A stretch of DNA of 64,000 nt from Coniella vitis (taxonomy: Eukaryota > Ascomycota > Sordariomycetes > Diaporthales > Schizoparmaceae), in the NCBI GenBank assembly GCA_011317545.1, contig WUJK01000012.1, positions 151,501 to 215,500 of the forward strand. The letters are read 5' to 3'. Under the pieces are notes generated by a model that did no database searches, was not told the DNA's origin, and saw nothing but the letters and a program-made list of their open reading frames with translations. Shown here piece after piece: positions 35,668 to 46,788 of this stretch. The position numbers and the translations under genes were made by a program. Each line of letters begins with the position of its first letter. Position 1 is the stretch's first letter.

Positions 35668-37635
35668 GATAACAGAGACTTCGGCAGCAGTACGTTAGGA
35701 GAACGCAGCATATACTATATCAGTGCCCGAGAGGCTTTAGTTTCTGCAAAACCGAATTATGAAGTCCGAGATATGGCTGTCCACGATTCGGTACTATCCA
35801 ACACCTTGGGACCGCCGCAGCACCGCAAGAGGAGACTGACCTCTTGAATATGTACGTATACACCTACAGACTTAGAAGGGAGTCTAAGACTGCAACAGCA
35901 TGAAATCCTCGGAGCTACATGCACAATAGGTGGGTCTACGGCTTCACCCATGTTCCAACCACATGATGTTCTTGGCATAAAACACGAACTATTGGCGTAT
36001 ACTGCCTAACCATTGATGTACTATGTAGTCGTATGTATAACGTACTGCCCCTTCACACCGTCAAGTATCCGGCCGATAGTCAGGAATCAAGACGATGAAA
36101 GCTTGAGAATGCAGCATTTGTGCTTCCTGTGCTTGGAATATATGACAGAAATCCCCTAGGCAAAGGTGGCATTCTTCACTCATGTCCCGGAATACTACAT
36201 ATATAGACGGTTTCCCCTTTCGCTCATCCACTCAAATTTCTGGCGGTGACCGACCCAGAGCAGGATGCTGTGTGGGGCGCCACGCCATTTCGTCTCGTGA
36301 GGTTGGGTTTTCTCGGAACGTTCCACTGATACCCGTACTGCTATGTACCATAGTACTATGCACATGTGTGTATATACGAACGGAGCCCTCATGAATCTAC
36401 ATGTTTCTAGAGCTTGGCACCGTAGCAGGCTGCATACTGCATAATGGCCTCTTACTACGTATAGTTTGTAATACAGAGCCCACTGCTGCCCGGAGTATTG
36501 CTCGACGCATGGCAAAAAGCTCAGTCGGTACCGTGCACGTGGTAGCCACACGAGTTCTCGACGGAAACTTTCGTGATGAGTCTTCGTTCATTGATTCATA
36601 TGCCTCTGGGTCTTGGAAATTCCAATCCTAACCGAGTCCTGGTACTGTTACCACTCTTATTATAAGGACCTACTATGTGGTTTCGAAACGCAGTTCTACT
36701 TTGTATTTGTGGTCAAGGCCTGGAAACAGATTTATAAAACCTCCCCTCAGGGTGTTACATTGTCGTCTGTGCCCTGTGATTCCAGATCTACATAGTGAGT
36801 CGACTTTTAGCAATGAGAGCGTGATACAAGATGCACTATCACATATCCTTTCTCAAAAAGGCGCAATGTACCCGAAAGGCAGACACAAGCAGCACCTGGG
36901 CAGTGGAGAGGCAAAGTTGTCCCCGCTTCAAAGAAACGACGAGTTTGGGCTTATCAAGGGATGTTCTACATGAATACCTTTTTAAGTGTTCGAGCAGCAC
37001 CATGCATCTTCACAAGGAACCAACAGGACAAGGTCCTGTTCCAGAATGAGGCAGTGGGACGCTACTTTGTACAATGGCAAGCGAAACGGAAGCGACGGCT
37101 AGATTGGATTGATTGCACAGCAGCCAACCCATTCGCGCGGCACTGCCCGTTCTATACTATGAAAGCATGTACAAGTGGATAATGTTGTGCCCTGGTCGGA
37201 GTTATTGCCAAGTCTGGGGAGTGGACCGCTGGGGAAGGTTTCTCCATGAACGTGATGGCCCAAAGTTTAACAGTCATTGCTTCGCTATTTGCTGAAAAGG
37301 GAGGCAAGTTTGGTGGACCCCCTGAGCCAACAAGGAAGGACACCATGTAACCGAAATGGAGACCAATCCCAACGCTTCACCACCGCAACATCCTTCACGG
37401 CACTCCTGGTGCCATCTTTCAGGGGAACGTTGAAGTGTTCTCATGTCCCTGGCATTGCGCTCAGAATTACGTGTGCGCATGCAGCCAACCCTGGATTCGA
37501 TTCTTTGCGGCATGTATATAGTAGATCTCGGAAATTCCCCCTTGCGCTGGCGACAGATGCTACATATAGTTTCCAAAAACCTGCTGCCAGTCATGCGTGA
37601 AAGACCAGCGCCCGTAGGCGCCTGTGAAGCACACG
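35668..37635. other. Long divergent intergenic stretch
   Basis: Almost 2 kb between the starts of the acyltransferase (-) and the Pth11-like gene (+). Open frames are all below about 120 codons, overlap on both strands and show no domain, signal peptide or consistent splice sites. No tRNA or repeat was found by eye. It probably holds both promoters. Confidence 0.5.
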
Positions 37636-39046
37636 ATGGTCGCTGCCGATGTGCGTTCCGTGAGTCTGGAGGGATTTCCTCTGGTTATAGTCGTGATCCT
37701 GTCGGTTTTTCTGTTCTTTGCTATACTCAGCGTCAGCATCCGCACCTACGTCCGGCTGAGTGAGGATGCGTTCGGGCTCGACGATGGGCTGCTCGCCCTG
37801 GCCTTGGTAGGTTGCGATGCCGAGCCACTCACCCACTCACTCCCAGCACGCCCCAAATAGACTGCATACACACGCGGATGACCAAGCTAACCGGTACCTT
37901 GACCGCATCCAGATAGTGTATATTGTAGATATTGCGCTTGCCGTACGGGGCGTCTCGGTCGGCATCGGATCCAAGAACGACAAGCTCAACACATGGATGC
38001 AGGCCGAATCCGAAAAGTACTACCTCATCTGGATCACCGTATACGTCCTTGGCGTCGCCCTCGTCAAATCCTCCGTGTGCACGACCCTGAAGCGGGTAGC
38101 GCCTCGGGCAGATCGGGTCATGTCTTATGCCATCTGGTGCCTGTTGGGCCTGACATGGGCATCATTTTGTGTCACGTTCTTTGGCATCTTGACATACTGC
38201 ACGCCCGTGGAGGCCAACTGGAACACTGCCTTGGTCACCCAAGGTAAAGCCCACTGCGCGGATACGGAGACTCTGATTGCCATAAGCCACACAAACACCA
38301 CCACCAGTATCCTGACCGACATTGGCTGCTTGGTGCTGCCGGGAAAGTTGTTGTGGAAGGCGCAGATGAAGACGAAAGCCAAGCTGCTGGTGTTTTGTCT
38401 CTTGTCTGTGGCCTCCCTGTAAGTCTCGATCTACATGGTGTTGTATGTATATTTCTTTTTGACTGGACCAGTCTGTTGACCCGACTTCAACACAACAGGG
38501 CGTCTGTGACCACGATAGCGCGCGCGCCTTTCATCTCTCATTACCTCGACCCGACCGACAACCTGATGTGTAAGTGGAACCACAGCAGTGCCATGCTCTA
38601 ACAGGAATATCATTCTAATGTTCTACGAGCCAGACTACATCGGTTTCATTGTTCTTTTGTCGTGTCTCGAGACCGGCATCGGTTGTATTGCCGCCTCCCT
38701 CCCTTCGATGCGCCGCTTCTATATTCAAGCCCGCGGGTTGCATACGGAAAGCTCAGCCTTTGACAGCAGCCCGAGAGCCAAGTCACTTATCACTATCGGC
38801 GGCGGCGGCGGCGGTGGTGGTGGCGGCAATGCCGGCAGAGGGTCTAATCGTGTGTTCAGCAACCCCACCGACCGTGGGACAACCACCACATTTATCAACG
38901 GGGGCGCAGGCGACTGGGAGAGGCTTTACGACGAGGATACCAAACGAGGCTCGGAAAACAGACAAAAAGGGGAGATCCGAGCAGAGTGTACATTTACCGT
39001 CGAGCTGGACACCATACACGCCAGTACAGCTGCAGATGCTGTTTGA
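37636..39046 (+). CDS. Pth11-like integral membrane protein (fungal rhodopsin-type domain)
   Basis: Model join(37636..37806, 37913..38418, 38499..38567, 38605..39046), 395 residues. A seven-helix fungal membrane protein of the kind often called Pth11-like or rhodopsin-domain protein; Pth11 itself is a receptor-like surface sensor in Magnaporthe, but most relatives have no known ligand. Helix 1 is VIVVILSVFLFFAILSVSI, followed by RTYVRLSEDAFGLDDGLLAL. Later helices include YLIWITVYVLGVALVKSS and LTWASFCVTFFGILTYCTPV. The last helix region reads LLSCLETGIGCIAASLPSMR. The cytosolic tail contains an 11-Gly run (near 38800-38830). The third intron is only 37 bp in the frame-keeping model, so that junction is doubtful. 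No extracellular CFEM domain is present. It could sense something linked to cluster activity, which is inference only. Confidence 0.8.
38796..38830 (+). repeat. GGN trinucleotide run encoding polyglycine
   Basis: A run of ggc/ggt codons inside exon 4 of the Pth11-like gene encodes 11 consecutive Gly in the cytosolic tail. Such runs change length easily and may differ between strains. Confidence 0.85.
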
Positions 39047-39251
39047 TGTTACAACTCCGAGTAGTTTTATGGACAGAGAGTCCAACCCCCACAAAGCGAA
39101 TCGAACAATAAACCCTTCACATTGTCGCGTGCATAGCGACAGGCTCTAGTAGCAGTGTTCTCTGGTGCTGAGCTGCGGATCATACACACATATGGATACT
39201 GTATGTTTGCCCCAGCTGGCAGAATTCGTAGCATAATAACCTCGCGATATC

Positions 39252-41805
39252 CTAGTAAGTCGGTCCCGTTTCATAGTTTGATTCGTCGATGAAGTTGTCC
39301 CAAGTAACCTTGAGAAGAGATTAGCAAAATGCTTCGGCAAGCTGGGGCAGGTTGGGCGCCCCGGGGAAGCACAAACCCAGTCAAAATCCATATCCATCCA
39401 ATTCTTCTCAAAGGCAAAGCCGCCACTGGAAAAGTCAAAAGCCGGGCTGTCCATGATTGCCTGAAACTGTTCGGACTCCAATGGCGTCGTCTCAGGCGTC
39501 ATTGGCTTCGAACCAGCACGGAAACTGGCGAGCATGCTCTCCAGAAACTGGTGGATGCGTCTGACTTCATGGCATCCATCCATTGCGGCAGCCAATAATG
39601 TACATGATCTCTCCAACTTTTGGAGCAGTACAGCGCTGTCGGGCACAGCTGCTACTTGTACCTCGCTTGACACTTTGCGTCTCAGAGCGAGCTCATGGAA
39701 CAGGACCATGGTACCGAGCATCAGCATGTGGCGCGTCTGTGATATCTTGTAGAAGGCCGGTTCCAGGAAATCTTGGAACGTAAGCAGTGCAAGAGCCGAT
39801 GAGATGCACCGGTCATGAGAAAGCTGGAAGCGGCCGTCAAGACGGCCCTTGGCGAGAAATCTGCGGTGCAGCGTGCAGACACCTCGATGATACATGCCGA
39901 TAAGGCTCAGATTGGCAAAGTTGGCCATGCCGCGGGTACCAGCCGGCGGCGTCGCCTCTGCTTGCGCAGTCGCCGGCGCAGGGGGTGCCTTCATGAAGGG
40001 CGGGAAACTCTCGTAGACTGCCTGCAAGCCACGGTCGATTTCGAGCAGCGTCTCGTAGGAGCAGAGACTCGGGTTACTATTGAAATCGGCAACACGGCCC
40101 AGCTGCAGAAGCAAGCGGCTCTTGACGATGAGATATGTGGTCGCCGTAGGCTCCGTGAGCGGACGCGACGGAGGAAGGATGTTCATGGCCTCGGTGAGCT
40201 CCCAATCATGCAGATTGCGCGGCTCCAGCGTGTCCGAGTACACGGCTGCCATAGTTCTTGGAAACCCGCCCATAAACGAGGCCATGTCGTCCAAGCTGAC
40301 CACCGAGGACCAGACGCGCCGCCTGTACTCTGCCTGAAGCGCCGAAACTCCAGGAAGCTTACCAGCGTCTCGGTGGTAGCCCATGTTGATGGCAGCGCGC
40401 ACAATGACGCCTGTCATGATCCAAAGGCCGCGCCGGTTATCGTCCTTGCGGTTTAGCTCGGCAGTCGCGTTGAAGCGCAGAGTCTCAACTGTGTAGGGTA
40501 GGCACTTGGCAATGTCACCGCTGAGCAGACACTGGGCTGTGCGCATTCGGTAGAGCTGGAAAAGTGATTCAGAAAGACCTTCGTACTCGGGCGGCTCTCC
40601 GTACTGGTGGTATGCAAGCATTGTGATGCTCAGTATTGAGAAGAGGAGACCCAGCCAGATGAAGCCGGTGCGGGACGGGTCCCTCCAATGCTCATTGTAT
40701 TCTCGCATAAAGGTGGGTTCGTGAACGATGGCTGTATCCAAGAATGTGAGTGCTTTCGTCTTGACCGGGGCTGTTGACAGAAGCCATTTGTACTACTTAC
40801 GCGGAATAGCAAGGGGAAAGGTTGCCCTATTAAAGAACTGAGTGATGAGCCAATCCACCTCGTGCTTGGGTGGGAGGGTAGAGATGATGCCTATCCTCTC
40901 CAGCGGCTTGACCTGGTCGAAAAGTAGGCTTGACCCGTCGACTGTATGTGATAAAGGGAGCCGCATTGCTTGGTCACTGGCATCGTCCTGCTGCCCTTGA
41001 GTCCACGTCTTCTTGAGCTCGTTGATCTGAAGTGAGGTTGCGTTAGCTGAGCGAGGCTCTCGAGCTGCAGCCTGTGTCACACCAAGTTGCACCATACCTC
41101 TTGGAGCACCACCGACCAGTCATCGCTGCCGAGGTAGACAGAATGGACCCCATCTATGACCGTCTTGCCAGTGGCGCCCACGGCCATATCGCCGCTGACA
41201 TCGTGCGAGACGTGCCCTGCATGGGGCCTCGCTTCAGACCTCGGGCTCTTTTGCGGAGTGTAGGCATCCAGACCAGCGCTGGAGTGGCTCTGGGGCGGCG
41301 ACGGGGCGGGCACACGTTCGGCAACGAGCCGCCTCACCAGCTCCTCAAGATGGTCGATCCGCTGGCGCATAGCATCGCCATTGAGCATCGTCGGGTCGCT
41401 TCGCAGGGCCCCAATGGCAGGATCTGGCCCTCCAATGCTCGACCTATCCCCGTAGCCGGCGGTCCGCGCTCCAGGATGGGCTCGGTGGCCGCCTGCTGCG
41501 CTCGGGGGACTCCCGCCTACAGGGCCCCGGAACTTGCAGGCAGCCTGCTCATCCCGCGCTGTGCAGTTCTGGCACGGTTTCTCGCGGTTGCATTTCAGCC
41601 TGTTGCGTTGCTGTTAACACGTGTAGTTGGGAGTGCATTCTGTATCACTCTGGAGCAGGTGCGGCGACCTGCACGTCTAAGAAGGGAACCATCAACGAGA
41701 GAGAGAGAGAGAGAGAGGCACGCACTTCCGGCTGCGGCAGGGATCGCATGACAAGGGGATTCGCGAGCGACGGTGTGTTTTGCGAGTCTCTGCCTGCGAA
41801 TGCAT
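39252..41805 (-). CDS. Zn2Cys6 fungal-specific transcription factor
   Basis: Model complement(39252..39308, 39377..40731, 40801..41026, 41098..41599, 41726..41805), 739 residues. The nuclear DNA-binding Zn2Cys6 cluster is split by intron 1 and reads Cys20-x2-Cys23-x6-Cys30-x5-Cys36-x2-Cys39-x8-Cys48, a canonical arrangement. A leucine-rich dimerisation stretch follows (MRQRIDHLEELVRRLV). The middle holds the fungal-specific transcription factor domain, recognisable by YHRDAGKLPG and FQLYRMRTAQCLLSGD. A final small exon after a 68-bp intron gives the common C-terminus VTWDNFIDES. The start is the Met at 41805, which places the zinc cluster 20 residues in; an in-frame upstream non-ATG extension is less likely. 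It lies inside the biosynthetic gene group and is a good candidate pathway regulator binding CGG half-sites. Confidence 0.88.
41697..41718 (+). repeat. (GA)n microsatellite in intron 1 of the Zn2Cys6 gene
   Basis: About eleven GA units on the plus strand, that is a CT run within the 126-bp intron 41600-41725 just behind the donor site. A pyrimidine run so near the donor, inside the DNA-binding domain, might influence splicing. Confidence 0.85.
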
Positions 41806-42871
41806 GGCTGGTGCTGGTCGGTCGCGCGAATGGCCCCAGTTGGCACGGAATGTGGTGTCTCGCTGTTCGCACGTGGGTGCGGTGCGTATGCAATCAGAAG
41901 GAGAGGGTCGGTGATGTCTGGGTGGCGTCAACAGCTCAGCTTCTGTCACATGACAAACGCTCTTGGTTGCTTGTCAGCTTCCGGCGTGGGCATGAGCCGG
42001 CCGTTACCGCGTCATGCGTGCCAGTGTGCGACCTAAGGGAATTGGGCAGCGCTGGATGTGACGGTGGCTGCGACTGACGGTGCCAATCCGGCCTCAACTG
42101 GCTTGAGAAGGACTCTGTGGGTTGCCCACCCCCCCGAGCGAGCCGAGAAGCAAGCCGCCAACCACAAGAACTGCAGTGAAGCAAAAGCCAGCCTTCAACG
42201 GCGGGCTGAGCTGCGTCGCAAGCTGTGTACTGCCATGTACAGGGCAGGGAGGGACGGCATGCGCGGGGAAATTACTTACCGTTTACAGACTGTCAGTCAT
42301 CAAACGATTGCTTGCGCATGGGCCGTCAAGACTGGCACTGTTGGATGGGACGATAAGCGAGTAACAGAGGTTGAAAGGTCCCAGAATATGTGCTACGCAG
42401 GGTGAAGGTCCAAAGGCCACATGTTGTCACACAACGTGTTGCACACGGCGACCTGTTCTTTGTTTGTTCTGCTTTGGCACGCAATGCTGCTCGAAGAAGC
42501 AAACACACCCGCTACGTGCATACTCAGCCAAGATCTGATTGGCTCAGCCTCCAAGACGCCACTAGGTAAAGTCCGCGGAGATGACCAGCTACGGGTATCT
42601 CCATGGCGGTGGCATCATCCCCTCGAGACGGCATGGTCTTTAAATACTAGGGCAAGTGTGAGAGCGCAGGACAGGCACCGGGAAGGGGACGTGGAAGCTC
42701 GAGTTTACGTACGATTGAGCCAGCCAACTGCTTCGACCGCTGCCCTTTTCCTACAACACAGCCGGTGGCCAGGAAGCGATTTCCACTACAGCGACTAACC
42801 CAATCCTCAAACAGACAAGCGTATTGCGCTGAGCGGGAACTTTTGTTAGCGCTGAAGCATCCAAGGAAGCC
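41806..42871. promoter_or_regulatory. Divergent promoter region, Zn2Cys6 regulator / dehydrogenase
   Basis: 1066 bp between two divergently transcribed genes. On the dehydrogenase side a TATA-like tttaaata lies at 42639-42646, about 225 bp before the ATG, and an inverted CCAAT box (gattgg) at about 42537-42542. A perfect ccgcgg (CCG/CGG with no spacer) stands at 42573-42578 within tccgcggag, a possible Zn2Cys6 site. No gene is seen inside. Confidence 0.45.
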
Positions 42872-44028
42872 ATGCCTTCGCTCGGCGATTTCATCCACAC
42901 CCAGTTTCTGCTCAAGATCCCCAAGCCCACTGCGTCCTTCGCTGGCAAGACTGTCATCGTGACTGGTGCCAATGGAGGACTAGGCAAGGAAATCGTCAAG
43001 CACATCATCCGTCTCGGCGCCGACAAGATCATCTTTGGCTGCCGTAGCCTCGCCCGGGGCGCAGACGCCAAGAAGGCTATTGAAGCCGTGAGCGAGTGCA
43101 GCCCCAACACCATCGACGTGTGGGAACTCGACCTCGAGTCGCCTGCATCCATCAAGGCTTTTGTTGAGCGGGCCAACGGCTTGCCTCGGCTAGATGTGGT
43201 CATCCACCTGGCAGGTGTGCGCTGCTTCAACTTCCAGGTTGTCTACGATACCGAGCGGACCCTGGCCGTCAACAACATTGGCACGTTCTTGCTTGCACTG
43301 CCGTTGATTCCCAAACTCAAGGAGACGGCCCACAGGTTTGGGACCACACCTGTCATGACGATTGTCGGTTCTGCGCTCTATGATATCGCAAAGTACCCCG
43401 AGAACCCTGGCGAGGACCTCTTCGCCTACTTCAAGGACAAATCCAAGTTCAACCCATGGAACCAGTAAGTCTACCAATCCAGAGAATGCCCTCGGTGGGA
43501 CGCTTTCATTAACAATGTGGCCTGCAGATACAATCTTTCCAAGCTTATCCAGCTCTACACCCTCATCAAGCTGGCAACTATCGTCGACCCTCTGGATACC
43601 CCCTCGACGGTCAATTCGCATCCCATCATCATCAACTCGGTCGATCCTTGCTTTTGCGAAACGGGGCTTTCGCGTGAAGTCTCTGGCTTCACCTACTATG
43701 CCGTGAAGGCTTTTGCAGCGTTTGCAGCGCGTCCTGCCGATGATGGCGCCCGACAAGTTGTCCAGGCAGCGGCTTGCGGACGAGAAACGCATGGCTTGTA
43801 TCTCCGAGCTGGAAAAGTGCAGGCATACAAGCCAATCGCAAGCGACAGCACCAAGACCGAGTACTTGTGGCAAGTCCTCAGCAAGCGGCTCCAGAAGTTG
43901 GTGAGTCTTACCTGATGTTCCTTGGGTCATCTCATGAAATCCGTTTTCAATGTGTGAACTCAACACTTGATAGACTGCGTGCTAATCTGATGTCACAGAA
44001 TCCTACCATCCTAGAGAGCCTCAAGTGA
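42872..44028 (+). CDS. Short-chain dehydrogenase/reductase
   Basis: Model join(42872..43464, 43528..43900, 43999..44028), 331 residues. NAD(P)H-dependent oxidoreductase with a Rossmann fold. The cofactor motif is TGANGGLG (residues 31-38). The strand-4 motif is HLAGV in place of the usual NNAG. NNIGTFLL follows, the catalytic Ser is in the region of VGSALY, and the active-site YxxxK is YNLSK (Tyr199, Lys203), created across intron 1 (CA|A TAC). Length fits the retinol-dehydrogenase/WW-oxidoreductase-like fungal SDRs with a C-terminal extension. A short last exon of nine codons after a 98-bp intron ends ILESLK. It probably reduces a carbonyl or oxidises an alcohol of the polyketide; which one cannot be read from sequence. 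Confidence 0.87.
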
Positions 44029-44753
44029 TGAGAGCGACCTTTGCGCTGTAGGCTCCAGGCGTACGTAGAATGTGAATATTCAGGGTTGAAATTCGTTATT
44101 GCAGACAATTGCATTACTGGAACGATTAGCGAGTATATTGCGATGCCACCAAAAGAATAGAATCAAATTCCTTTTCGTCGATCAAATTGTCGTCCTGGCA
44201 CTGTTCGCCACTATGTCTTGTTTTGGTGTGAATTTGGACAATCTTTCGATGGAGATGCTAGCATTTTCTAAATCTTAAAATGACCTACATACTGTCATGC
44301 CATGATTTTGAGGACATGCTATAGCAACGTCAAGTTCTTCAGCCGAAATTACTGCCGTGGTTACTATTGAATTACATACACATATCAACATTCATATTTC
44401 GTGCAAGATGCAACAACACCGTTGACAAACCAGAATGAACGATCACTTCCTCGAGACGTGCAGAGTAAACCTTCGCCTGGCTCTCTGAATTTCTCATTGA
44501 CTATTACGTGGCGGTGTCAGGTTGTGTGCGACAAAGAATGTTCCTATATGAATTGACACATGCTGTGTCCACTTGGCCCGTGAAATGCTAATGAAAACAA
44601 AAACCGACATTCGATTCCCAAAACTGATACCGACTAGGTTGAAGCTTGAGGTGCAGGTATGAATATTATTAAATTGAATAGGTCCACTATCGGTGGTAGG
44701 TAGCTAAAAATCTAAAATGTAAAACAACCATTCTTCACCCTTCTCGCTAAAGT
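44029..44753. other. Convergent intergenic stretch
   Basis: 725 bp between the 3' ends of the dehydrogenase (+) and the exporter (-). AT-rich, with no coding or structural feature seen. Confidence 0.5.
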
Positions 44754-46788
44754 CTACTTGGCTGCTGCTTGTGTCCCCTTCATCCTCACCCACCCCATGA
44801 ACAGAGCGACCGTAAAGGCGGCAGCGGCAGAGCCTGTGGCCAGATACATGACGCGGTCAAACGTGTCGCTGTAGGCATGCTCGACCTGTGGCAGAAGATC
44901 CGACGGCACTACTTTTCTGATATCCGCAGCAGCAGCGCCCGCCGCCACAATAGCATCCACATTGGCATCCGGGGCGTACGCCTCGAGGAAGCGGCGCAGT
45001 TCTGTGCTGAAGATGACTTCGCCAAGAGAGAGAAAGATGGAAGCGCTGAGGTTTTGAGCCAGCACCACCAATGCACTCGCCACCGAGACTTCCTGGCGCT
45101 GCACCCCGTTCTGGATAGCGAGGACGGGCACCTGGAAACCCAGCCCTTGCATGCCCTGGAGGATCTGGTACCCGATGCGCCGTGACCGGCTGGAGCTGGG
45201 AGTCAGGGTCGTGACGAGGCCCGAGCCGATCGAGGTGAAGATGCCGCTGGCGAGCGCAAATGGCGTGTAGTAGCCCACCCGGCCAATCAAGCCTCCGGTG
45301 ATCATGGTCACGACAGTGTTGGTGCCAATGATGGGAAGCATGTCGACTCCGCTCTGCACGGGCGAGGCATCGCGCACGGCCTGGAACCACACGGGGAAAT
45401 AGTAGGCGGTCGTCATGGTGCAGCCGATGAGAAACGCCATGTTCAGGCAGCTTGTCCAGACGACGCGCCGGCGCAGCAGTCCCAGCGGAATCAGGGCGCC
45501 CGCGCCCACATGGTGTTCCCACGCCATGAAGACCAGCAGGTTGGCAAAGGACCCGCAAAAGAGCCCGATGATGGTGGCACTGGACCAGGCGTAGCGTGTG
45601 CCGCCCCATTGCAACGCGAGGATCAGCATCACGACCGTGGGCCCAAACAGCAAGAAACCAGGGAGGTCCAGCTTTGTTACACGCTGCATGATAGTCTGCG
45701 TGCCATCGCCAGCCACGCGGTAGTCAGGAACAGGGACAAAGACGATGAACAAGGCAATGACTGCACCGGCGGGCAGGTTGATGTAGAAGCCTGCAGCAGT
45801 CCTGGGTCAGTCCACGTAGCATGGGAGCCCCAGATATGGGCAGAGAGAGCGCCATGACTTACACCAACGCCAGGTTGCATTCGAAGTAAAAGCTCCGCCG
45901 ACGAGGGGGCCCGCCAACAGGCCGAAGAACGAGAGTCCTATGAGGACGCCACGAATGGCTGTCTCAGATCGTGGATCAGCTACTACCGTCGTGCATACGA
46001 GGTCGGGATGTTGAAGACTTCGGGTTATACTCACACGCCTGCCGCGCAGGCGGCACGACCAACGCCAAAATTGTGTAGCCTCCATTGAGAAGCCCCGAGG
46101 CGCCCATCCCGGCTATAGCACGGCTCACGATGAGCATTGTTGACGATTGCGCGGCGCCGCACAGCGCCGAGCCCAGCTCGAAGACGGCGAAGAAGGAGAG
46201 AAAAGTCCACTTAGCACCAGAAGTAAGTACACCTGCATACCTTTTCGGAAGTGTTGGCGAGTGAAGATGCGTACCTTGACATTGAAATAGCTATAAATCT
46301 TCCCACTCAGCGGCTGACAAGCACAGCTTTTTGAGGTGTTAGCGAAACGCTCGTGAGGTAGTATTGAATGACACACTCTGACTTACTTGGCCAGTAGGTA
46401 CGCTGTGCCATACCAACCGATATCATTCAGAGAATGAAAGTCACTAGTGATGGTTGGAACAGCCTGCAGCGAGGAGAGAAATTGCACGTTAGACGCCGTT
46501 CCATCAAAGGAGAAAAGAGGGTTCCGCCCAGCGTACCGTCGCCACAATTGAGGCATCCAAAAGCATGAGAAACACAGCTAGTGTCAAACCACTCAAGACC
46601 ATGACCAACCGAAAACCTGAAAGGTATTCATGGCTGTGCAAGTCTTCGGCGGACCCCAAGCCCTCTTCCTTGGCCTCCGTGGTCTCGCGAACGTGTTGAT
46701 CAACGTAAGTTGCCGCTCCGTCGTGCTGGTCACGCGACAAGGACGAGGCCCTCATGTCCATGCTTGTATCGCTACGTTTCTCCGCCAT
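44754..46788 (-). CDS. MFS drug/metabolite exporter, 14-helix DHA2 type
   Basis: Model complement(44754..45790, 45863..45958, 46035..46209, 46275..46326, 46387..46463, 46537..46788), 562 residues. Proton-driven plasma-membrane efflux transporter. A charged cytosolic N-terminus of about 55 residues leads to helix 1 ([20 protein letters not shown]), then [13 protein letters not shown] and [64 protein letters not shown] and [18 protein letters not shown], which is the signature order of TRI12/aflT-type exporters. Five introns of 60-76 bp were placed by frame and by these motifs. Genes of this type sit in many fungal toxin and pigment clusters, where they remove the product or give self-protection; that role is inferred from the neighbours. 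Confidence 0.9.
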
